64,000 nt of DNA, taken from assembly GCA_965212085.1 (NCBI GenBank), contig OZ243042.1:248001-312000 (forward strand). The letters run 5' to 3'. Origin of the DNA: JAHRAW01 sp965212085 (GTDB lineage: Bacteria > Pseudomonadota > Gammaproteobacteria > Arenicellales > Poriferihabitantaceae). This document shows, one piece after another, positions 34,440-44,635 of this stretch; within the stretch, counting starts at the first letter, position 1; every line of letters starts with the position of its first letter. The position numbers and the translations under genes were made by a program. The notes under the pieces are model-generated. The model ran no database searches. It was given only the letters and a program-made list of their open reading frames with translations, and had not been told where the DNA came from.

Positions 34440-34853
34440 TTAAAGCAGTTTGTCAAGGACGACGATAATGACGGCACAGGTGGCAACCAGCCCGCCAAGG
34501 CGATTCACTATGTGTTGTTGCATATGCGCCATTGCCTGATCAGATTTGTCCATGCGTGCGCTCATACCCTGTTCGAGGCTGTCTATGCGCGCGCTCATAC
34601 CCTGTTCGAGGCTGTCTATGCGCACGTTCAAATCCTTGCGGAGACCCTCCAGGTCGGTTTTGGTGGCCTTGCGGAGATCCTCCAGGTCGGCTTTGGTGGC
34701 CTTGCGATGTGCATCCAAGTCGGTTTTGGTGGCCAAGTGCTCCCCCGTCGCGGTGCCGATGGTGGCTACCATGGCTTCGGCGAGGGGCTCGGCGGCCCCG
34801 GCTTCCGTGAGCGTTTTTACGGCTTTGTGCGTGTCAAATGCGAGTGAGGTCAT
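34440..34853 (-). CDS. Hendecad-repeat coiled-coil membrane protein (DUF1640-like)
   Basis: A 137-residue protein. A short N-terminal helical domain (about 1-42) leads into roughly seven consecutive 11-residue repeats (about 43-119) such as ATKADLEDLRK and GMSARIDSLEQ, then one C-terminal hydrophobic segment (LGGLVATCAVIIVVLDKLL). The 11-residue period is mirrored by near-identical 33-bp DNA repeats at 34552-34735. The layout resembles DUF1640/CCDC90-type proteins, which are small, tail-anchored coiled coils of unclear function. It is a single gene closed by the strong terminator at 34373. Confidence 0.75.
   Translation of the reverse strand: MTSLAFDTHKAVKTLTEAGAAEPLAEAMVATIGTATGEHLATKTDLDAHRKATKADLEDLRKATKTDLEGLRKDLNVRIDSLEQGMSARIDSLEQGMSARMDKSDQAMAHMQQHIVNRLGGLVATCAVIIVVLDKLL
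34552..34735 (+). repeat. 33-bp tandem repeats encoding hendecads
   Basis: Two subfamilies of 33-bp units lie in tandem: one containing CTCATACCCTGTTCGAG (34552-34622) and one containing CCTCCAGGTCGG then TTTTGGTGGC (34636-34735). The unit equals exactly one 11-residue coiled-coil repeat, so copy-number change would lengthen or shorten the coil in register. Confidence 0.85.
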
Positions 34854-34965
34854 GTCCTTATTCCCTGATTAATGAAGTACGGGCGAGTACAACACTTTTT
34901 GACGCCGGGCGCAATGCTTTTTTTCCGGCAGTCCCGCCCTCCGGCAAGGGCGAGGGGCGCGGGGT

Positions 34966-36072
34966 TCAGCGGCGGGGGGATGACAGGCTGTTGCCGAGGG
35001 CTTCGAGGAAGCGGGTGTTTTCGGATTCGGCGCCGATGGTTACGCGCAGGTGGTTTTGCAGTGCCGCATCGCTGTGGTGCGGGTTTTTGACGAGGACGCC
35101 TTGCGCTTTGAGGCGGTTGTGCACCGCTTCGGCGTCTTGTTCGAGTTTGAACAGGATGAAGTTGGCTTCGCTGGGGTACGGGCGCACGCCGGGCAGGTTG
35201 CCCAGTTGCTTGAACACCACTTCGCGCTGGGCGAGGATTTGCCCGGCTTGCCGTTGTATGACGTCGTGGTGTTCGAGGTAGAACGCGGCGCCGGCCTGGG
35301 TGAGGCTGTTGATGTTGTAAGGCAGGCGCACTTTTTCCAGTTGTTCGGCCCAGCGCGGATGGGCGATCAGCATGCCCAGCCGCAGTCCGGCCATGCCGCT
35401 TTTGGACAGCGTACGCAGTATCAGCAGGTCGGGGAACTGCCGCAGGCGCGGGAGGAAACTGCGCCGGCAAAAAGCGAAGTAGGCTTCGTCCAGCACTACC
35501 ACCCCCGGTGCCTGCTCCAGGACTTCGATGATCGCGGCTTCATCAAAACAGTTTCCGGTGGGGTTGTTGGGCCAGGCGAGGAACACGCAGGCGGGCTGGT
35601 GCCGGCGCATGGCGTCGAGCAGCGCGCCGCCGTCGAGGCTGAAGTCGGCGCGCAGCGGTACGCCGACGAAGCGGCTGCCGGTGGCCGCGGCGATCAAGCG
35701 GTACATGGAAAAGGTCGGGGTCGGCGCGAGGAGCACGCGGCCAGGGCCGCCGACCAGCAGGGTGAGCATCTGAATCAGTTCATCCGAGCCGTTGCCGAGT
35801 ACCAGGCCGCCGGCGTCGGCATCGGCATCGGCGATCTCGAAGGTGGCGCGGATCAGGCGTTTCAGCGACCGGCACCGGGGGTCGGGATAGCGGTTGACCT
35901 CCACTTCGGCGAGGCGCACGAGCCACGACTGCCGCAGTTCCGCCGGTAACGAATGGGGGTTTTCCATGGCGTCAAGTTTGATCAAGCCTTCGGCGGACGG
36001 CACGGAATAGGCGCTCGCGGCCCGGACTTCCCCGCGCACCAGCGCGTCAATGTGTTTCGGGGTGTTGCTCAT
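34966..36072 (-). CDS. hisC: Histidinol-phosphate aminotransferase
   Basis: A 368-residue class I/II PLP aminotransferase of histidine synthesis. It starts at ATG 36072, 27 bp after hisD. LDAMENPHSLPAEL is the family N-terminal motif, NGSDELIQML binds phosphate and PLP, AWPNNPTGNCF is the substrate loop, and the PLP lysine lies in LSKSGMAGLRLG near residue 226. It completes a murA-hisD-hisC run, all on the minus strand. Confidence 0.95.
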   Translation of the reverse strand: MSNTPKHIDALVRGEVRAASAYSVPSAEGLIKLDAMENPHSLPAELRQSWLVRLAEVEVNRYPDPRCRSLKRLIRATFEIADADADAGGLVLGNGSDELIQMLTLLVGGPGRVLLAPTPTFSMYRLIAAATGSRFVGVPLRADFSLDGGALLDAMRRHQPACVFLAWPNNPTGNCFDEAAIIEVLEQAPGVVVLDEAYFAFCRRSFLPRLRQFPDLLILRTLSKSGMAGLRLGMLIAHPRWAEQLEKVRLPYNINSLTQAGAAFYLEHHDVIQRQAGQILAQREVVFKQLGNLPGVRPYPSEANFILFKLEQDAEAVHNRLKAQGVLVKNPHHSDAALQNHLRVTIGAESENTRFLEALGNSLSSPRR

Positions 36073-36099
36073 CTCAGTCGCCCATCTCAGTCGCTCTTC

Positions 36100-37425
36100 T
36101 CAATCGCCTTTGCGCGGCTTGCGGTAGTCCGCCGAGCGCGCGTGGGCGTCGAGTCCTTCGCAGCGGGCCAGGGTCGCGGCGGTGGCCGCCATTTTTCCGG
36201 CGCCGGATTTGCTCAGCTGAATCACGCTGCTGCGCTTTTGGAAATCGTACACCCCGAGCGGCGAACTGAAGCGCGCGGCGCCGGCGGTGGGCAGGACGTG
36301 ATTCGGCCCGGCGCAGTAATCGCCGAGGGATTCGGCGCTGTGGGCGCCGACGAAAATGGCGCCGGCGTGGCGCACTTCCCGGAGCAACCGCCGGGGGCGC
36401 GCCACCATCAGTTCAAGGTGTTCCGGGGCGATGCGGTTGGACAGCGCCACCGCGCCGCCGGGGCCGGTGAGGTTGGCGGCCTTGATGAGCGCGCCGTGGT
36501 TGGCGAGGGAGCGGGCGATGATTTCGCGGCGCGCCATTTGCGGCAGCAGGTTGGCGATGGAGCGGCGAATGGCGGCGATCATCTCGGCGCTGTCGGTGAT
36601 GGCGATGGCTTGGGCGCGTTCGTCGTGTTCGGCCTGGGCGAACAAGTCCATGGCCACCCAGTCGCCGGGGGCGGTGCGGTCGCAGATGACCACCACTTCG
36701 GAAGGGCCGGCGATCATGTCAATGCCGACCGCGCCGAATACCAGGCGTTTGGCGGCGGCCACGTAAGCGTTTCCGGGGCCGACGATTTTGTCCACGGCGG
36801 GCACGGTTGCGGTGCCAAAGGCCAGCGCCGCAATCGCCTGGGCGCCGCCGATGGTGAACACCCGGTCTACCCCGGCCAGCGCCGCCGCCGCCAGCACCGC
36901 CGGGTTGAGCGCGCCGCCGGGGGCCGGAACCGCCATGACGATCTCGCCGACGCCGGCCACCGTGGCCGGGATGGCGGTCATCAGCACCGACGACGGATAG
37001 GCCGCCCCGCCCCCCGGCACGTACACGCCGACCCGCTCCAGGGGGGTAATGCGCTGCCCCAGGCGGGTGCCGTCGGGTTCTTTGATGTGCCACGAGCGTT
37101 GTGCTTGGTGGCGGTGATAGCGCTTGATGCGGCGCGCCGCCGAGCGCAAGGCGGCGCCGACCTTCGGTTCAATGGCGTCCAACGCATCGCTCATCTGCGC
37201 ACGGGGCAGTTCAAGGGCTTTTGCGTTAGCGACCTGGTGGCGGTCAAGGCGGGCGGTCAAGGCCACCAGCGCGGCGTCGCCGTCGCGGCGCACGGCGGCG
37301 ATGATTTCGGCGGCGGCGGCCTCCACCGTTTGATCGTATTCGCCGCCGCGCGCCAGCAGTTGCGCCAGTTTGCGGTCGAAGCCGGCGGCGGCGCTGTCGA
37401 GTACGGCAATTTGGGGGGTGGGCAT
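36100..37425 (-). CDS. hisD: Histidinol dehydrogenase
   Basis: A 441-residue zinc dehydrogenase catalysing the last two oxidations of histidine synthesis. YVPGGGAAYPSSVLM near residue 134, DKIVGPGNAYVAAAK near 216 and the Zn/His motif APEHLELM near 336 are all present. The length fits HisD (434 in E. coli). In many gammaproteobacteria hisG lies between murA and hisD; here only 55 bp separate them, so hisG must be elsewhere. Confidence 0.96.
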   Translation of the reverse strand: MPTPQIAVLDSAAAGFDRKLAQLLARGGEYDQTVEAAAAEIIAAVRRDGDAALVALTARLDRHQVANAKALELPRAQMSDALDAIEPKVGAALRSAARRIKRYHRHQAQRSWHIKEPDGTRLGQRITPLERVGVYVPGGGAAYPSSVLMTAIPATVAGVGEIVMAVPAPGGALNPAVLAAAALAGVDRVFTIGGAQAIAALAFGTATVPAVDKIVGPGNAYVAAAKRLVFGAVGIDMIAGPSEVVVICDRTAPGDWVAMDLFAQAEHDERAQAIAITDSAEMIAAIRRSIANLLPQMARREIIARSLANHGALIKAANLTGPGGAVALSNRIAPEHLELMVARPRRLLREVRHAGAIFVGAHSAESLGDYCAGPNHVLPTAGAARFSSPLGVYDFQKRSSVIQLSKSGAGKMAATAATLARCEGLDAHARSADYRKPRKGD

Positions 37426-37480
37426 TTGGTTTGTTTCGGGGGACGATGGACGAGACGGGCGCGGCTAAGTGCTCATGCGC

Positions 37481-38764
<1,284 letters not shown>

Positions 38765-38889
38765 TGTCGGGTGGGTGCGTGTCGCTTGTTTTGGTTTGGG
38801 GAAGCGGACCGCCAAGTTCTCGAAACCGTTCTCGAAACCGTTGGCGTGGCCGTTATCGCCGAGGCGCCGCGTTATTTTACCCCAATCCG

Positions 38890-39210
38890 TCAGTCCCAGC
38901 GGTCATCCCGCACCTGCACGAGGCCGTCCGCCACGCGCACCGGGAAAGTGTCCAGCGGCTCGTAGGCCGGCGGGGCGGTGACCGCGCCGGTTTTGAGGTC
39001 GAAGCGCGCGCCGTGCCGGGGGCATTCGATGGCGCCGTCAACGATGCAGCCGCTTGCGATCTCGCTGCCGTCGTGGGTGCACACGTCTTCGATGGCGCAA
39101 AACTCGCCGCCGAGGTTGAACAGGGCGATGGCCACGCCGTCAATTTCCACCACCGTGTGTTCGCCGGGCGGCAGGTCGCGGGCGAGGATGACGTTCACCC
39201 AGCCGCTCAT
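38890..39210 (-). CDS. Rieske-type [2Fe-2S] ferredoxin in the suf cluster
   Basis: A 106-residue soluble Rieske protein. ATG 39210 (Met-Ser-Gly-Trp) overlaps the sufT stop by 4 bp (ATGA), which fixes the start. The cluster ligands are CTH near residue 46 and CPRH near residue 65, in the dioxygenase-ferredoxin type of spacing. It is the last gene of the iscR-suf run, so it may carry electrons for, or be a client of, the Suf machinery. Similar Rieske proteins occur at the end of other suf operons. Function beyond electron transfer is inference. Confidence 0.85.
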   Translation of the reverse strand: MSGWVNVILARDLPPGEHTVVEIDGVAIALFNLGGEFCAIEDVCTHDGSEIASGCIVDGAIECPRHGARFDLKTGAVTAPPAYEPLDTFPVRVADGLVQVRDDRWD

Positions 39211-39665
39211 ATAAGGCCCAGTTCCAGGCGCGCCGCCTCGCTGATCAAGGTTTGGGTCCACGGCGGATCCCATACCAGTTCCACCGCCGCGCCGGAAATG
39301 CCCGGCACCAGTTTGACCGCGCCTTCGACCATGCCGGGAAAAGTCTGCGCCACCGGGCAGCCCGGCGTGGTCAGGGTCATGTCCACTGCGGCGAAACCGT
39401 CCTTGATTTCGACCCGGTAGATGAGGCCGAGGTCGTAAATGTTGACGGGTATTTCCGGGTCGTAAATGGTTTTCAAGGCTTCGACGACCCGCGCTTGAAG
39501 AACTTCCGCGGACGGCGTTGAAGCATCCGTTGCGGTTGGCGTAACCGGCTCAGCCGGCTCAGCCCGCTCAGCCGGCGCGACCGCCGGGCCGTCGTCTTCG
39601 CGGAACTGCTCCATAATTTCCTCCTTTTTCTTTTCGAGTTCGGGGGACAGGTTGACGTGTTTCAT
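39207..39665 (-). CDS. sufT: SufT-type Fe-S maturation protein (MIP18/DUF59)
   Basis: A 152-residue protein. The N-terminal 55 residues are acidic and Pro-Ala-rich, with a 9-bp tandem repeat at 39546-39575 encoding Ala-Glu-Pro units. The MIP18/DUF59 domain follows: LKTIYDPEIPVNIYDLGLIY near residue 65 and TTPGCPVAQ near 99 with the conserved Cys. Family members help load Fe-S clusters on target proteins. It lies 24 bp after sufD and is coupled to the Rieske gene. Confidence 0.88.
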   Translation of the reverse strand: MKHVNLSPELEKKKEEIMEQFREDDGPAVAPAERAEPAEPVTPTATDASTPSAEVLQARVVEALKTIYDPEIPVNIYDLGLIYRVEIKDGFAAVDMTLTTPGCPVAQTFPGMVEGAVKLVPGISGAAVELVWDPPWTQTLISEAARLELGLI

Positions 39666-39689
39666 GATCGTGCTCCGGTGTGCGGATGG

Positions 39690-41021
39690 TCAGGTCGTTG
39701 GGTGGTGTTCATTGGTGTCCGCGAGGCGCGCGGCGAGGGTGTTTTCCAGCGCGTCTTTGAGCGCGCCGATTTCGATTTCGCCGAGCACGTCTTTGACGAA
39801 GGCGAAGGTCAACAGCGCGCGGGCGCGGGCCTCGTCAAGGCCGCGCGAGCGCAGGTAAAACAATGCGTCTTCGTCCATCCGCCCGACGGTCGCGCCGTGG
39901 GAGCATTTGACGTCGTCGGCATAAATTTCCAGTTGCGGCTTGGTGTCAATTTCGGCGTGCCGTGAAAGCAGCAGGTTGTTGTTGGTCTGCGCGGCGTCGG
40001 TTTTCTGCGCGCCCGGTTGCACCACGATGCGGCCGTGAAACACCGCCCGCGAACGCTGCTCAAGCACGCCCTTGTACAGTTCGCGGCTGGTGCAATTTTC
40101 CGCGCCGTGTATCATGGTGGTGTGATTGTCCACGTGCTGAACGCCGGCCGGGTTGTACAACCCGAGCATGTCGCAGTGGGCGTGCTCGCCGGCCAACTCG
40201 ACGCCGAGGTCGTTGCGCACCAGCGCGCCGCCGAGGGTGATGGTTCGGCAACTGAAGCGGCTGGCGCGGGACTGCTTCGCGCGGATACCGCATATATGAA
40301 ACGCCGATGATGATTGCATCTGTACGAGGTAGTAATCCACTTCGGCGCGTTCGGCGAGCACAACTTCGGTGGCGCTGTTGGTGCAGGTGCGGTGGTCGTT
40401 GAGCGATATATGGCGTTCGATAATTTTTGCTTTGCCGCCGGCGCCGGCGATGACCAGGTTGCGCGGCTGTGCGAGACAATCCGCGGCGCGACTCACAAAC
40501 AACATTTCAATGGGCGCGTCCGGGCGGGCATTTTCTTCGACGATGACGACCACGCCGTCGCGGCTGTATGCTTCGTTCAACGCGGTAAATCCATGCGGGC
40601 GTTGTGATGCGACCGAGCCGAATGATTGCGCGATTAGTTCCGGTTGCTCGTCCAGGATTTTCGCAAGCGGCGCGACTGTTATGCCTTCGCCACCACCGCC
40701 GCCGCCATCTGTGAAATGATCGCCGGCAAACAATCCATCAATAAAAAGCAAGGTATGACATTTCAATCCTTTAATCAGCAATGGCGCAACGCTCAGCGGC
40801 TCACTGATTAGCGATTGCTGCGCCGGTTTAAACTTGTGCGCGGTGATGGGCTTGACCGTGGTGTAGCGCCAGTCCTCATCGCGCGGGGTCGGAAAGCCGA
40901 CTTGCGCAAAGCGCGCCAGCCCGGCGCGGCGCCGGGCCTGCAGCCAGTCAAGCCCGCGTCCGGGCAGCGCGTCGGCGAGGGCCTGATGCTGGCCGAGGTA
41001 GTGTTCGGTGGCGGGGTTCAT
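39690..41021 (-). CDS. sufD: Fe-S cluster assembly scaffold subunit SufD
   Basis: A 443-residue SufD. The beta-helix core carries the family signature NNLLLSRHAEIDTKPQLEIYADDVKCSHGATVG (seen as the end segment with Cys-Ser-His-Gly-Ala). QARRRAGLARFAQVGFPTPRDEDWRYTT is the N-terminal motif. SufD pairs with SufB on SufC. Its start overlaps the sufC stop by 4 bp. The cluster lacks sufS and sufE/U in this window. Confidence 0.94.
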   Translation of the reverse strand: MNPATEHYLGQHQALADALPGRGLDWLQARRRAGLARFAQVGFPTPRDEDWRYTTVKPITAHKFKPAQQSLISEPLSVAPLLIKGLKCHTLLFIDGLFAGDHFTDGGGGGGEGITVAPLAKILDEQPELIAQSFGSVASQRPHGFTALNEAYSRDGVVVIVEENARPDAPIEMLFVSRAADCLAQPRNLVIAGAGGKAKIIERHISLNDHRTCTNSATEVVLAERAEVDYYLVQMQSSSAFHICGIRAKQSRASRFSCRTITLGGALVRNDLGVELAGEHAHCDMLGLYNPAGVQHVDNHTTMIHGAENCTSRELYKGVLEQRSRAVFHGRIVVQPGAQKTDAAQTNNNLLLSRHAEIDTKPQLEIYADDVKCSHGATVGRMDEDALFYLRSRGLDEARARALLTFAFVKDVLGEIEIGALKDALENTLAARLADTNEHHPTT

Positions 41022-41806
41022 TGGGTTCGGGCGGCGGGTTGATTGGGTTGCCCGGCTTTTGCGGCGCTCTCGCCGATCCAGCCGTAGCCCTTCTCCTCCA
41101 GTTCCAGCGCCAGGGATTTGTCCCCGGAGCGGATGATGCGGCCGCCGTGGAGCACGTGCACGAAGTCCGGCACGATGTAATCCAGCAGCCGCTGGTAGTG
41201 GGTCACCACCAGCATCGCGCGGTCGTCTCCGCGCAGCGTGTTGACTCCTTTGGCGACGATTTTGAGCGCGTCAATGTCAAGACCCGAATCGGTCTCGTCG
41301 AGAACGCTCAAGGCCGGCTCCAGCAGCGCCATCTGCAAAATCTCGTTGCGCTTTTTCTCGCCGCCGGAAAAACCCTGGTTGATGGAGCGGTACAAAAACG
41401 CCTCGTCCATTTCCACGAGCGCGGCCTTTTCCTTGATCAGTTTCAGAAACTCCACGGCGTTCAACTCCTCATCGCCGCGATGCTTGCGAATCGCGTTGAT
41501 GGAAGCCTTGAGCAAATACAAATTGGTCACGCCGGGAATCTCAACCGGATACTGAAACGCCAGAAACACCCCCTCCCGGGCGCGAATTTCCGGCTCCATA
41601 TCCAGCAAATCCCGGCCCTGATAGGCCACCGAACCGGCGGTCACCTCATGGTTGTCGCGCCCCGCCAGCACGTTGGCCAGCGTACTCTTCCCGGAACCGT
41701 TCGGCCCCATGATGGCGTGCACTTCGCCGGCCTTGACCTCAAGGTCAATGCCGTTGAGGATGGGTTTGCCTTCGACGCTGGCGGAGAGGTTTTTGATGGT
41801 TAGCAT
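41018..41806 (-). CDS. sufC: Fe-S cluster assembly ATPase SufC
   Basis: A 262-residue ABC-type ATPase of the SufBCD complex. ATG 41806 (Met-Leu-Thr-Ile) is preferred over TTG 41821. Walker A GPNGSGKSTLANVLAG is near residue 34; FSGGEKKRNEILQMALL is the SufC-type signature; and LDETDSGLDIDAL is Walker B. In typical operons sufC follows sufB directly; here a ParA-like pair intervenes and ends 4 bp upstream. Confidence 0.95.
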   Translation of the reverse strand: MLTIKNLSASVEGKPILNGIDLEVKAGEVHAIMGPNGSGKSTLANVLAGRDNHEVTAGSVAYQGRDLLDMEPEIRAREGVFLAFQYPVEIPGVTNLYLLKASINAIRKHRGDEELNAVEFLKLIKEKAALVEMDEAFLYRSINQGFSGGEKKRNEILQMALLEPALSVLDETDSGLDIDALKIVAKGVNTLRGDDRAMLVVTHYQRLLDYIVPDFVHVLHGGRIIRSGDKSLALELEEKGYGWIGESAAKAGQPNQPAARTQ

Positions 41807-41810
41807 TGCA

Positions 41811-42299
41811 TTATTTCCCAAAATGTTTTTCTTCTTCGGCCACGCGGGACATCTTGCGAATGTTCTCGGTCAGCATCACGCTTTGACGAATTCGCGTAAT
41901 GATGCGCATAACTAATTCAGTTTTGGGCGGCAACGCCGTATTGGTCATACCAAACTCGCGGGCAATGGGTGTGAGTTCGCGCTTCACATTCATGTTGCGC
42001 AACTCCGATTGAATATCTTTTACGGGTTTTTCATCGCAGAGGTGTGTCGTCATTCGCTTTATGGTTTCACGCGCTTTGGTTTCGCTCATGGTTAGAATTT
42101 TTTCCGAACGTCGCCCGCCGTTGGCGGACGCTTTTCGGTTTTTTGCTCGCTGACCCTCGGGCAGGATCAAATCAATGCGCCGTTCAATGCGTCTCACCTG
42201 CTGCGACATATCTTGCAACACACCCTTTAGTTCAGCGACCTCACCAGCCAGCTTTGTGACGCATTCTATTTTGTCACCCCAAAAATTGTCGGTTGTCAT
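41811..42299 (-). CDS. Coiled-coil partner of the ParA-like ATPase
   Basis: A 162-residue protein with no recognised family. Its N-terminal half has a coiled coil (ECVTKLAGEVAELKGVLQDM, then RRIERRIDLIL). A basic middle follows (KNRKASANGGRRSEK), then a helical C-terminal third with REFGMTNTALPPKTELVMRI, which loosely recalls a SAP-like helix-extended-helix. ATG 42299 overlaps the ParA gene's stop by 4 bp, and its own stop lies 4 bp from sufC. Base use is less GC-rich than in suf genes. A ParB-like or adaptor role for the ATPase next door is a guess. Confidence 0.65.
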   Translation of the reverse strand: MTTDNFWGDKIECVTKLAGEVAELKGVLQDMSQQVRRIERRIDLILPEGQRAKNRKASANGGRRSEKILTMSETKARETIKRMTTHLCDEKPVKDIQSELRNMNVKRELTPIAREFGMTNTALPPKTELVMRIITRIRQSVMLTENIRKMSRVAEEEKHFGK

Positions 42300-43153
42300 T
42301 TCAATTTACCTCCAGATTCATTCCAAAGATTTATAAAGTCTTCAATATGCTCACGTGGAGTTTCACTACTTGTTATCGCATCGCGTATCGCAGCACGATC
42401 CGGTATCCAAGCGTTTAAGTAACGCACATCAATATCCAACCGACTTTTTGCTTTTTCACACACATCTTTCAGATCAGCAATCCATTTGCTTGCGGCTTTT
42501 GTTGGCCGCCTCCAAGTCTTCACACGATTTGCAAAAACCGCTATTGTGGGTAGCGGGTGCGGTTTAACCTGTTCTTTTAGTCCGGTTAACAACATATCAA
42601 CGCCTTTTGCCGCAAAAAAATCCGGGTTGACAGGCACTAGAATTAGATCACAACAAGTCAAAACGCTGTAAGAAAGTAGCGTGAAAGATGGCGGACAATC
42701 AAACAAAACATAATCATATTTTGGCAATACTTTAGAATTCCGGATACAACCAAGCAAATCCTTGATGAAGAATTTCCCTTTTCCTGGGTCAATCCTTCCT
42801 AATTCCAACCAATAGAGTTGTTCGGTGGAAGGTACAAAATGATAGTTGTCGCGCAACCGATAGACGAAGCCTTTGTCAGGGTGAAAATTGAAATGGCTGG
42901 ACTCCAAGAATTGGTGAAGTATTGCGAACACAGTTCTCCTAGTTTCTCTGCTTTTTTCCTGCCATCGGTCAAATTTCCTATGCACATTTCCCTCGGCGTC
43001 AAGCGAGACAGCTTGAGTCAGAGACATTTGTGCATCCAAATCAAAAAGCAAACTGTTGGAATTTTCAAGTTGGGATAACACGTCACCCAAACACCAAGTA
43101 ACCGTCGTCTTGCCGACCCCGCCCTTGAAATTGATTGTAGCTATGGTTTTCAT
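42296..43153 (-). CDS. ParA/MinD-family ATPase inserted in the suf operon
   Basis: A 285-residue deviant-Walker ATPase. FKGGVGKTT near residue 9 is the ParA-type Walker A with the signature lysine, LLFDLDAQMSLT the A' motif and YVLFDCPPSF the Walker B. ATG 43153 shares one base with the sufB stop (TGATG), and its own stop overlaps the partner gene by 4 bp. The gene is much more AT-rich than sufB and sufC. ParA proteins position DNA or large complexes; a plasmid-partition or chemoreceptor-type ancestor is plausible. No parS-like repeat was seen nearby. Confidence 0.85.
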   Translation of the reverse strand: MKTIATINFKGGVGKTTVTWCLGDVLSQLENSNSLLFDLDAQMSLTQAVSLDAEGNVHRKFDRWQEKSRETRRTVFAILHQFLESSHFNFHPDKGFVYRLRDNYHFVPSTEQLYWLELGRIDPGKGKFFIKDLLGCIRNSKVLPKYDYVLFDCPPSFTLLSYSVLTCCDLILVPVNPDFFAAKGVDMLLTGLKEQVKPHPLPTIAVFANRVKTWRRPTKAASKWIADLKDVCEKAKSRLDIDVRYLNAWIPDRAAIRDAITSSETPREHIEDFINLWNESGGKLK

Positions 43154-44604
43154 CACCCAACCGCCCCCTCCAAACTAATCCCCAGCAACTTCTGCGCCTC
43201 AACCGCGAACTCCATCGGCAATTCCTTGAACACTTCCTTGCAGAAGCCGTTGACGATCATGGACAGCGCGTCTTCTTCGGACAGGCCGCGTTGGCGGCAG
43301 TAGAACAGTTGGTCTTCGCCGATGCGCGAGGTGGTGGCTTCGTGTTCGACTACTGCGGTGGGGTTTTTGACTTCCACGTAGGGGAAGGTGTGGGCGCCGC
43401 AGCGGTCGCCCATTAGCAGGGAGTCGCACTGCGAATAGTTGCGCGCGTTTTCGGCGCCTTTGAGCACTTTGACCAGGCCGCGGTAGGCGTTTTGGCCGTG
43501 GCCGGCGGAGATGCCTTTGGAGATGATGGTGCTGCCGGTGTTTTTGCCGATGTGCACCATCTTGGTGCCGGTGTCGGCCTGCTGGTAGTTGTTGGTCAGC
43601 GCCACCGAGTAAAACTCGCCGATGGAGTTGTCCCCTTCGAGCAGCACGCTGGGGTATTTCCAGGTGATGGCCGAGCCGGTTTCCACCTGGGTCCAGGAAA
43701 TCTTCGCGCCCTCGCCTCGGCAGGCGCCGCGCTTGGTGACGAAATTGTAGATGCCGCCGCGCCCCTGTTCATCGCCGGGATACCAGTTCTGCACCGTGGA
43801 GTATTTGATCTGCGCGCCCTTCATCGCCACCAGTTCCACCACCGCGGCGTGCAGTTGGTTCTCGTCTCGCATCGGCGCGGTGCATCCTTCGAGGTAACTG
43901 ACGTGGCTGTCTTCGTCGGCGACGATCAGGGTGCGTTCAAACTGCCCGGTGTTCATTGCGTTGATGCGGAAGTAGGTGGACAACTCCATCGGGCAGCGCA
44001 CGCCTTTGGGGATGTACACGAACGAGCCGTCGCTGAACACCGCCGCGTTGAGCGCGGCGTAAAAATTGTCGCCGGCGGGCACCACGGCGCCGAGGTAGCG
44101 GCGCACCAGTTGCGGAAACTCCGCGACCGCATCGGAGAATGAACAGAAAAGCACCCCCGCGTCTCGCAGGGTTTTCTTGAAGGTGGTGGCCACCGAAACG
44201 CTGTCAAACACCGCGTCCACCGCCACCTTGACGCCGGCCAGCGCCTTTTGTTCATCAATGGGAATGCCGAGTTTTTCGTAGGTCTCCAGGAGTTTCGGAT
44301 CCACCTCATCAAGGCTGTCCAGCAACTCCGGTTGTTTGGGCGCGGAATAGTAACTGATGGCCTGGTAGTCAATGGGCGGATAGTGCACCTGCGCCCACTT
44401 CGGCTGCGTCATGGCGAGCCATCGCCGGTACGCATCAAGGCGCCATTCAAGCATGAACGCCGGCTCTTCCTTGCGCGCCGAAATGGTTCGGATGACGTCC
44501 TCATCCAAACCGGGCGGCAGCGTGTCGGCGTCAATGTCGGTGACGAAGCCTTCCTTGTATTCGCGCTGAACCAGCGTGGCCAGGTCTTTTTCGGTGGTAG
44601 TCAT
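43153..44604 (-). CDS. sufB: Fe-S cluster assembly scaffold subunit SufB
   Basis: A 483-residue SufB. ATG 44604 (Met-Thr-Thr-Thr) gives the family N-terminus and length (E. coli 495); the extension to 44733 overlaps iscR. Family motifs include YSAPKQPE, AALNAAVFSDGSFVYIPKGVRCPMELSTYFRIN (central beta-helix) and the conserved NCxxC-like region with CDSLLMGDRCGAHTFPY near the end. It builds [4Fe-4S] clusters with SufC and SufD. It follows iscR by 31 bp. Confidence 0.95.
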   Translation of the reverse strand: MTTTEKDLATLVQREYKEGFVTDIDADTLPPGLDEDVIRTISARKEEPAFMLEWRLDAYRRWLAMTQPKWAQVHYPPIDYQAISYYSAPKQPELLDSLDEVDPKLLETYEKLGIPIDEQKALAGVKVAVDAVFDSVSVATTFKKTLRDAGVLFCSFSDAVAEFPQLVRRYLGAVVPAGDNFYAALNAAVFSDGSFVYIPKGVRCPMELSTYFRINAMNTGQFERTLIVADEDSHVSYLEGCTAPMRDENQLHAAVVELVAMKGAQIKYSTVQNWYPGDEQGRGGIYNFVTKRGACRGEGAKISWTQVETGSAITWKYPSVLLEGDNSIGEFYSVALTNNYQQADTGTKMVHIGKNTGSTIISKGISAGHGQNAYRGLVKVLKGAENARNYSQCDSLLMGDRCGAHTFPYVEVKNPTAVVEHEATTSRIGEDQLFYCRQRGLSEEDALSMIVNGFCKEVFKELPMEFAVEAQKLLGISLEGAVG

Positions 44605-44635
44605 GGCGGTTATGAAATGAATGGTTTGGGGTTGC

